DNA of 64,000 nt from Warburgia ugandensis (lineage: Eukaryota; Streptophyta; Magnoliopsida; Canellales; Canellaceae), in the NCBI GenBank assembly GCA_035236585.1, contig CP141139.1:39069217-39133216 (forward strand), given 5' to 3'. The position numbers and the translations under genes were made by a program. Below, piece after piece: positions 55,546-64,000 of this stretch (within the stretch, counting starts at the first letter, position 1; every line of letters starts with the position of its first letter). Under the pieces are notes generated by a model. It was not told where the DNA came from. It searched no databases and saw only the letters and a program-made list of their open reading frames with translations.

Positions 55546-57341
55546 TGTAATACACACAAGTGAAAGTGAACAAACCCATTAGTATTGCTCTCACGAAACA
55601 TGAAAGAGTTAGTTTTACCCATAAAGCTTTGCCAAGGGATATCTGCTTCAATGTGTATGGTATGGTAGAGAAAAGCAGCATTGATGCAATTTTGTACTGC
55701 ATGGTCTACCTAACAAAATGTGTGCAACATTCATAGGTAAAAACATCACACCATATGTTAGCCTAAGTAGAAAACTGAATGTGCACTAGACACCTCTGAG
55801 TCACAGATAAAGATGTCTTATCTAGCCAAGCTATTATGTCTGATTGAAGATGTGGTTCCAGTTATTGCAGTTGTGGAGACAAAATTCATGCAACTAACAC
55901 TATAACTAATGATCTTGCAGTTTTTTTACCAATTTAAATGAATGTATGAAAACTAGTGGTACATGTCTAATCATCTTCTTTCTCAGGTGTTGCTATGACA
56001 CACCTAACCACACATGAAGTAGTAGGAGGCGCTTCCATTTCAAGCTTGCAGCATCCTCATGTTTGTGAGCATACTCCTCATCTTCTTTCCCAAGTGTAGA
56101 TTTTGCAAGAGACATTAATAAGCACGGTGATATCATTTATGACATTTAAAACAAACATCTGGAGTAGAAGATTTTGGTGCCCTGGCTTATGACATTTAAA
56201 ACAAACATCTGGAGTACAAGACCTGGTTCGATTGCTTTACCTTTATTGTCTTTTGTACCACAGGTTACAACGAAATTTGAGTTTGCAGATTTACGATCAC
56301 AAAATGGGCACGAGTCTCCAGTTTGAAAACTATTCTTTCTAAACACGTGTCTTTAGATATTGCTAAAACTCAAGGGCTAGCTGATAAGCATCCTCCACAG
56401 TGCTAACAAGATGAGGCATCATTTCTTTCTAAATGTCCATATATAACCCATTGCAGAACCCAGAAGTATTACATGTGGGTTTTCTTCAATGTCACACTGA
56501 ACCATTAATTCATCAAACTTGTTCATGTACTCTAAGATAGCCATTGTACCTTGACATAACTTATCCATTCAATCCAAAAGACGATTCATATAGGTTACTG
56601 GGATGTATTTTTATATTAAAATCTTTCATTTCTCCCCAGAGTTCTGTAGGTGCTTGTCAAGAACAAGCCAGCTGGCCCTCTATATTCATCCCATAAATTT
56701 TTGCTGGACCCTTCAGTTTAACCTTTGCAAATTACACCCTCTGACTATCATACCAATCAAAATAATAATCTATGTCAGCTAACAAGCAGTTGATGCTTTT
56801 AGGATTAATTGTCCATCAAAGTAAGAGCTTCAACTCGAGTCCTTTTTGTGATGTCGTCCTCCCAATCACAACCATGACGTTTACCAAGCCCATCATACCC
56901 ACAATCATAGTCATGCATAACCCTCTCATATGCAAGATATTCATGATGATGATAATGATATACTCCAATTATAATCTCTACATGGGTGATCCCAAAAACA
57001 AAGTGGATCATAATTAAAACTCTAAAGGGCTCTGTGTTCCAATCTACGAGGCATATTACCTCATGTGCACCTACACCATCATCATCTCTTAATCGATTTT
57101 CAAGATTTGGCAAATTTTCACCCGCCACTCAGGCTAATTGTTGAGGCTTTGCTCCACCTTCAAGGTTTGGTGTATATGCACACTTGTGAACAGGTTTCTC
57201 ACCTTGTTCTTGCTTGTGTTCCTTGGGATTAACTTCTAAGGCTTCTAAACAACCTTGGTGACTACATGTGCTTCTTTGACTCAGAATTGATCCACGGTAT
57301 CAATAAGGTTCAACAAGCATTGGTCTCAATCCCTCTTAGTT
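55546..57341 (-). pseudogene. Ty3/gypsy gag-protease relic
   Basis: On the minus strand: leader from 57,341 (aactaagagggattgagaccaatgcttgttgaacc, typical of the leader of such elements). Gag starts near 57,128 with GHGCDWEDDITKRTRVEAL-type residues, then IDYYFDWYD, FAKVKLKGPAKI, GEMKDF, LCQGT, EYMNKFDELM and MMPHLVSTVEDAYQLALE in shifting frames down to about 56,370. A zinc knuckle (CFKCHKPGH) lies near 56,170-56,205, then a decayed protease with VTQRCLVHIQF near 55,790 and a GRPWQYK-like segment near 55,700. Stops are frequent. No reverse transcriptase follows. Confidence 0.75.
56132..56222 (-). repeat. Tandem duplication over the gag zinc knuckle
   Basis: ttatgacatttaaaacaaacatctggagta occurs twice, spaced 47-48 bp apart, so the first half of the zinc knuckle is encoded twice. 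Confidence 0.75.
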
Positions 57342-60300
57342 TGTAAAGGCCCGCATTTTTAAGAAATAAAGAAATTACGTTTTTATGTTGGTTTATTTAA
57401 TTATTATTTTTGGTTATTATGAATTTTTTTGCCATGTGGAGAAAATTGTTACAAATGACTAACATTAGATGATAATTTGACGGTTATAGACAAAAGGGAG
57501 TAAATACACCATTAAAAATTTGAAGAGTTACAAATATGTAATAAATTGGGAAAAACCATTACAAGGAAAGTATCCATAAAAGAAACAAAGAAAATGGAAA
57601 GAAAAGGTTAGGAATGTGAAATAGTTGGAGTGGAAGAAGGGGAGTGCGTGAGACAGAAAGAAAAGAGAAAAGGAAAAGAAGATCAGAGGAAAAGCAAAGA
57701 TCTGAAATTTGCGTCAAATTGATTAGAAGCAGATGAATTTGCGTTGAAGGAAATCTCATTTTAAGGTAGGGGATTTGGAACTAGACCACATTTTTCTTTT
57801 TCAAAAAAAAAAAGTAAAAAGTTTTGTCGATTGATTTTGGATGAACCTTGCACTCTGATCTTCATAGAAACTAAACATGTGTGTCTTTGTTATTATATAT
57901 GTTTAAATTGTTAAGAGATAATCATGTTGTTATTTTGATGTTGCTTTTTATTTTATTTTTTGTAAAAATTGAAGCATGATTGACAATAGTGGTTTGATGC
58001 ATGATTTATATAGTATGAAAGGTTTCCGATATACATCTATATTATAAGATGGAGTTTTTTTTCTATTCCTAATTTGGGTTGTGACGCAAGGAGTTTTAGC
58101 AAATATAGCATGCACTAATATAGGCTTAATTCCATGTGCATTTGATAAAGATTAAATGTTTTAAATACTGAAATTTTTCCAAGCGTATTGTACACCAGAT
58201 TTTTCTTGTAGGTATGTAATAAAAAAGAAAAAAGAAAAAAAAAATGACACATGATATACATATGTGCATGCATTTTGTTCTAATTCAATACCATGCACAT
58301 AGTCATGATAAGAATGTATGTTGAATCTTGCATGGTGTGTGATGCATGGAGTTTTATCAAATATAGTATGCACTAATATATGCTTAATACCATGTGCATT
58401 TGATAAAGTTTTAAATTAAGGTACCATTCCTCAAGGGATCTAACGCATGAGATATTATAAGGATTATTAGAAGATAACAAGTTTTCTAAACCATGCTAGG
58501 TATCTAACGCATGAGATATGGAAATCATAGCATACATCTAAGTTTATACACATAATCAATACAATCCAGCCGCAACAAATTTCAAATTTGGGTTCACATG
58601 CATGTGACTATGGATAGGAACGTGATGCATTGTGAGACAAATTTGATTAAATTCAGGGCATGCCATACTAAGCTGTAATGCACAAGAGTATTGAAACCTA
58701 AATTTTTTATAGGTATCATGTACCTCTGGGCGTATGACAACTTAGACCGGAAAATTTTATCATACATTATTAAGACTCATACAAACTGTACTTTGGATTC
58801 TACGCTTGAGACATGCATCAGTTAGAATCAAGCCTAACCGACAAAGCGTAGAAAAAAAAAAGTGGTGCATTGGAATGCCCAAAGTATTTAGATGTATTGT
58901 TAGCTTTTATTTTTAAATTTTTGCATGCACATACACATAGCTATGATTTGATTTCATGTTAAGAAATTCTAGCCGCACCACATATCACGTAAAGTTAAAA
59001 AAAAAAAAGGGCATATGGGACAACTGCTGGAGTATGCAGTGAGTTGGACTAGACTTACGTACATACATGTTTTGAGCATTTCATAGAAAGCATGCGTATG
59101 GATATGAGCAGAGAATAGCGACTAGGCCCATGCACTAAACAGAAAATTGGTACACATATAATTAGCGTTAACAGATACATAGGTATTAAATTGATAGAAA
59201 ACATATTGTAACACCCGAATGCATGGGTAGTGGGTGCTGACCAGCCTATGGATACCTAGTTGCATTAAGCACATGATGCCTTGGACAATGAAATTCCAGG
59301 ATATACCAAACAAAAGCGGGGCGTGTGGAACAATACACAAACAACTAGTATGCTAGAACTAAAATTAGACACATTGCATGCTAAACCTTGATTAAATAAC
59401 CACATGTATTAGTGCTGATTAATGATTGGTGTTCAGATATATATGAGTATTATGTATTGGTTGAAAATCAGATGCATGGACACTAAATTTTGAATGGTGA
59501 TTCGGCGCATCATATAATGGTCAGAGATACACATATAATAAATAGTACTATGGCATATAACTTATGAATGAAAGACCCAATGCACTTAGTACCAAGTTAT
59601 GCTGCTACACTCACTGTTCATGTTTATACTCAGCTTATAAATAATGAACTTCAATTTAGTACATAGAAAATCCCTCGTATTAGTAGCGTGACACTTTGTA
59701 TTTTGACAAAGGGCGTTAAATAGCATAAATTAAAGCGCATAAGCTGAGAATGAAACTTAAAGGTATCAAGTAAAGTTTATGATAAACCTCATACAAAGCC
59801 ATGCGGGATTTAGACCACATCATGATTGACATACATTGATCTAACTGTATCCATGATTTCCAATGTACCACATTTTATTATGTCATATAAAATTTCTCAT
59901 AGGGATGATTTATACTATACCAGGGACAATTCATTTTAAGATTTATTTATTTATTTATTTGACATAGTAGATTATGTTTTATTGGTACGTGAATTTTTGA
60001 AATTACTAATGTTTTAGATGGACTCATCTTGATATTTTGAATTTGTTACAAGAGAATTGTGTATACTCACATCCTAATCTAAATGGCAATATTTATAGCA
60101 TTTATGATTAGTTTATCAGAATTTTTGTAATTTGACCCTAAGGGTTATAAACATGCTTGAAATTAGCAAGGAGAGTATATCTGCATTTATTATTAGTATG
60201 AGTTCAGTATGATTTCGCACTCTTGCACAACTATACCTTGCTAAGAAATCAGGAGACTCTTAAGAGTTGATCCTGGCTCAAGGATGTTATGTCAAATCCC

Positions 60301-61247
60301 ATGGTTGCTATACTAGGGAGTCAGTTGGCCACTGACTTCTGAATAGGTACCAGCCTATAATAGGCATGTTTGATGAGGGTATGTTACATGGGAGGACTAC
60401 CCTTGTATAAGATTGATCCGGCTATCCCATGTAGTCGGTGTAGTTAGTGCGGTACCCACTAACGAACGCATGTTGAAACTTTGGTTTTGTTGCATGTATA
60501 GTCAACCTTATCTTTTGTTTGGATATGTCAATGCTTGTGACATGATACTAAGTACCATCCAGATATATATGTATTATTAATTGGATTTAGTTATGAACTA
60601 ATCATTCAATGAATATGGATTGAATTTAATTCAAATCTTTATATGCATAGATATTACTTGTATAATCCAATATGATGTCATTTTGATTATTACATAACTG
60701 GTTGATATGAATCGAGAACTTATGATGTGACAATGACATGCTTGATAGTACATGTATGCGTTTAAAAAAAAATAAAAAATAAAAAACTTGCATAATAAGA
60801 TTTTCAGACTTTTTGGCTAGGTTTAGATTTTCTACTAGGTAATTCATATTACTCACCAAACCACCCTACAGGTGAAGAGGAGAAGGAGAAGCTTGAAATT
60901 GACGCGAAGGAGATTTAGTAAACTCGGGGTTTCAAAGTATGCGGGGCTAGAAATAGTTTTAATTTATTTGAAGACTTTAGTCAATTTGTAATAAATTAAA
61001 TATTTGAACTTTATATTGTAATTTAACTTAGTAGAGTTTGGGCTGTGACTAGTAGGTCTTGACTGGCTGAAAAAGTTAAACTATTACTTTGATATATATT
61101 GTGGAGTTTTATTTGACGTACTTGGGCTTGAAGAAGCAATTAAACTTTACTATTATATGTAGAGAGAAAAAAAAAAATTAAGGATCGATCCTAACAAGAT
61201 TTTCAAAAATATTTAGAAAATCTCTTTATAAAACTCTGGATGTCACA
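57342..61247 (+). mobile_element. Large solo LTR (3.9 kb) of a gypsy element
   Basis: Starts TGTAAAGGCCCGCA and ends GGATGTCACA. Flanks tagtt (57,337-57,341) and cagtt (61,248-61,252) differ at one base, a likely 5-bp target duplication. Like solo LTR C it has, near its end, ggatcgatcct (61,182-61,192), and a short segment ending in acaggtgaagagga near 60,870, which sets a plus orientation. It sits in the leader of the minus-strand gag relic. No genes inside; open frames at 58.2, 59.2 and 60.7 kb are short and unsupported. A-tracts and ATTT repeats (59,943-59,960) are present. Confidence 0.65.
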
Positions 61248-61252
61248 CAGTT

Positions 61253-61545
61253 AAACAGGGTCTAATTGGTGCACCACTACAAGTGGTCATGAAGTACTAG
61301 GCTAAAATGAAGACAAGAGACAAGAATGGTAAGATATGTCAAAAGAAAATCATAAATAATGACGCAAGAGACATAACAAATGTAAATCACATTATCTGGA
61401 AATTGTAAAGGAATCCTTAGTGTAATCAAGATATCTTAAAAGAAACTTGATGCTGTAGGATGTTCCCAATCAAAAATCTAATGGATAAATCAATGCAAAT
61501 GCCGAGGAAACACTTAGCAAAGTAATAAAGAATCCATAGAAGAAA
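61253..61545. other. Unrecognised spacer
   Basis: Between the solo LTR and the RTE 3' end. Probably part of the older minus-strand gypsy leader or host DNA; nothing specific seen. Confidence 0.3.
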
Positions 61546-64000
61546 CATCAAGACATTATCCCGATTAAGGGTCGGTCACATGAATCTTATTCATCCATTC
61601 CCCTCTATTATGTGTCATAGCTTCATTTAGTCCTAATGTTTTTAATTTTTTTTCTCACCACTTCTATCCACGTTCTTTTGGGCCTTCCCCTTGCCTTTTG
61701 CAACCTTCGACTTGGATCGCCTCACTCCTTCTAACCGATACCCTTTTTTGCATCAGTTGGACATTTTCAAACTATCCAAGTCTAATATCCCTCATCTTGT
61801 TACCTATTGGTACTACTAAGTTTCCTCAAATGTTTCCATTTCTAATTCTATCCTTTCTTTTCTGGCCACTCATCCATCTTAACTTCCGCATTTCTGCAAT
61901 GCTCATCCTATGTTTATGTTGTTTCTTAACTACCTAACACTTTGATCCATAAAGCATGAGTAACCTTATAGTCATCCTATATAATTTTCTTTCTAGTTTG
62001 AGTGGCACCTTCTGATCACACAAAACTCCAGAGATGCATCTTCATTTGATCCAACCCGCTTGGATTCTCTAAGTAACCTCCCTCTCAATCTCTCTCATCT
62101 CATGAATTATCAATCTCAGGTATCAAAACTATTCTTTTGGGAGGACTTCTTGGTTATCAATCTTTACTAGTGCTCTACTCCCACTCCCCTCCTTGTTAAA
62201 ATTGCATTCCACATACTCTGTCTTAGTTCGCCTAATTTTAAATCATTTAGATTCTAATGCATCTCTCTATAAATCTAGCTTTGTGTTTATGCCCTCCCTT
62301 ATCTTATCAATCAAAACAATATTATCTATAAATAATATGCACCATGGAATCTCCTTGTGCAGACATTTTGTTAACTCATCTACAACCAACATGAAAAGGT
62401 CTGGGCTCAATGTCGATCCTTGGTGCAATCCTATAGTGATGGAAAAATCACCAGTTTCTCCGCTAGTGGTCCTTATATTTGTTCTCGCTCCCTCATACAT
62501 ATCTTTACTTATGTCTTTAAACCCCCGTGAAACCCATTTCTCACCCAACAACTACCATATAAATCTCTGGGGACCCTATCATAAGCTTTTTCTAAGTCAA
62601 TAAAGACCATGTAGAAGTCCTTCCTCATCTCCCTATAGTTCTCTATCAACTGTCTAATTAGGAAAATAGCTTCCATAATAGACCTCCCAGGCATAATACC
62701 AAACTGGTTTTCCAACACACTCATCTCATATCGTAGCCTCTTCTCAATCACTCTTTCAAAAAGTTTCATCATATGGCTGATAAGTTTGATTCTCCAATAA
62801 TTAATACAACTCTGTATGTCTCCTTTATTCTTATAAATTGGTACAATAGAACTCCTCCATTCATCTAGCATTTTCTTCGATTTTACAATCTCGTTAAACA
62901 AGTTTGTCAATCAAACTACTCCAGTATCTCGAATATACTTCCAAACCTCAATTGGTATACCATCAAGCCCTAGGGCCTTATTTGATTTCATCTTTTTCAA
63001 TGCCTCCTTCACTTCAGGTATTCTAATCCTATGATCATATCTATAATGTCCATTGTTATTTGGGTTTATGGTACTTTCAACCCCCATATTCTCGCAGTAG
63101 TTGTCATTCAGCAATTTCTGAAAGTAACTTTCCCATCTTTATTTGATCTTGTCATCTTTGACTAGTACCCTTTGGTCATCACTTTTAATACACTTAACGT
63201 GTCTAAGTCTTTACTCTTCTTTTACCTTAGTTTTGAGAGTTTAAACACATCTTTCTCACCTTCTTTTAATCCTAATCTATTATACAGATCATCATATGCC
63301 TTGAGTTTAGCCTCACTCACTACTCTCTTAGCAACCTTTTTAGCATTCTCATATTGTTCAAAGCTTTCATTATTTTTAATCCTCTGCTATGCTTTAAAAC
63401 ACACCCGTTTCTCTTTAATAACTTTTTCACTCTACCACCAAGTTTCCTTTGTTGGATACCTTTTACCTTTAGATACTCTTAGGACATCTTTTGCCACTTT
63501 CTTAATGGACATTGCCATATTAGTTCACACAATGTTTACTTCTGTTTCATTGTTCCAGTTTCCTTCTACTATCAACTTGTTTGTAAATGATGCTATCTTT
63601 TCTCCTTTTAAGTTGAACCACTTCGTTTTTGGACATCTATTAAGTTCATTTCCTTTCTTTCATACTTTAACATAAATATTCATAACCATTAATCTATGTT
63701 GTGAGATTAGACTCTCACCAGGTATCACCTTACAGTCCTTACACATTAATCTTTTTGTATTCCTAAGTAGAAAAAAGTCTACTTAGCTTTTATATGGTCT
63801 ACTTTTAAAAGTTATTAAGTATTCATCACTCTTCTCAAAGTATTTGTTTGCTACAGCTAGATTATATGCTAAGGCAAAATCGAGTATAACTTCCCCCATC
63901 TCATTTCTTTCTCTATTACTATACCCTCCATGTACCCTATCATATCCTTCCTTTTCATTTCCTACATGACCATTAAAATCTACTCCTATAAATATCCCCC
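61546..64000 (-). mobile_element. RTE-type LINE copy 3 (continues beyond the window)
   Basis: Minus strand, 3' end near 61,546 (...aatgtcttgatgtttc, compare the copy 2 tail). C-terminal tail 62,070-61,580, reverse transcriptase 63,114-62,200, linker about 63,760-63,120, and at the right edge the end of the endonuclease domain (a VDFNGHVGNE-type segment near 63,960-63,990). Plus-strand open frames at 61,698-61,937, 62,193-62,603 and 63,172-63,675 are antisense shadows. Confidence 0.85.
62200..63114 (-). pseudogene. RTE reverse transcriptase, copy 3
   Basis: 63,114-62,911: [20 protein letters not shown] and [14 protein letters not shown]. 62,910-62,509: [57 protein letters not shown]. 62,551-62,267: [20 protein letters not shown] and CILFIDNIVLIDKIREG, in which the catalytic box reads F-I-D-N. 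Frames change twice. Confidence 0.85.

Noticed and set aside
55570..55720. Possible HRQ1 exon on the minus strand (after ttgttag)
   Set aside because: Another frame of the same bases reads as the end of a gypsy protease (GRPWQYK-like), and the exon-like frame has no family match.
55546..61247. One minus-strand gypsy element made of gag relic plus the 57,342-61,247 LTR
   Set aside because: The LTR's internal landmarks and end motifs give a plus orientation and it has its own likely target duplication, so it is a separate solo LTR inserted in the leader.
62193..63675. Plus-strand open frames of up to 167 codons
   Set aside because: Antisense of RTE copy 3; the minus strand has clear reverse-transcriptase motifs.
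1..64000. CRISPR array, bacterial operon or phage-type system
   Set aside because: No spaced short repeats or prokaryotic gene layout; all tandem repeats are explained as plant retroelement or local duplications.

Overview
The window reads as nuclear DNA of a flowering plant. It is AT-rich, has very low coding density, and holds one spliced gene with canonical GT-AG introns, surrounded and invaded by plant retroelements (Ty3/gypsy, Ty1/copia, RTE-type LINEs, an L1 RNase H remnant, Au-type SINEs and an endogenous pararetrovirus). The species cannot be named from the sequence.

Layout. 1-26,400 is a tandem LTR-internal-LTR-internal array of an Athila/Retand-like gypsy element (family A). Both internal regions keep gag remnants but no polymerase. 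The middle LTR of A is split by nested insertions: a minus-strand solo LTR of family B (ttttt target duplication), a 3'-truncated plus-strand B element inside it, and a third-family solo LTR inside the B gag (13,438-16,251, aaaac target duplication). Internal copy 2 also carries two short foreign inserts; one contains a piece resembling the start of plastid rpoC1. 26,460-29,480 holds an LTR-like stretch and an L1 RNase H remnant. 29,480-31,280 is intergenic, with one minus-strand SINE.

The only gene that looks intact is on the minus strand, from 50,283 down to 31,345: thirteen exons giving the C-terminal ~520 residues of a plant HRQ1 (RecQ4-like/DUF1998) helicase. Every exon is open, phases agree at each junction, and a poly(A) signal follows the stop. 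The N-terminal half lies beyond the right edge or is lost. Its introns are swollen by a copia element (37.35-42.71 kb), two RTE LINEs on either side of a 117-nt exon, a SINE, several tandem duplications and, just upstream of the first visible exon, an endogenous pararetrovirus.

The most unusual object is that pararetrovirus (50,446-54,950): a terminally redundant (103-bp direct repeats) copy of a 4.4-kb circle with movement protein, coat-protein zinc knuckle, promoter, poly(A) signal and tRNA-Met primer binding site, but no reverse transcriptase or RNase H. It looks like a packaged sub-genome or one component of a divided genome. Further right are a decayed minus-strand gypsy gag-protease (55.55-57.34 kb), a 3.9-kb solo LTR (57,342-61,247) and a third RTE copy on the minus strand running off the end.
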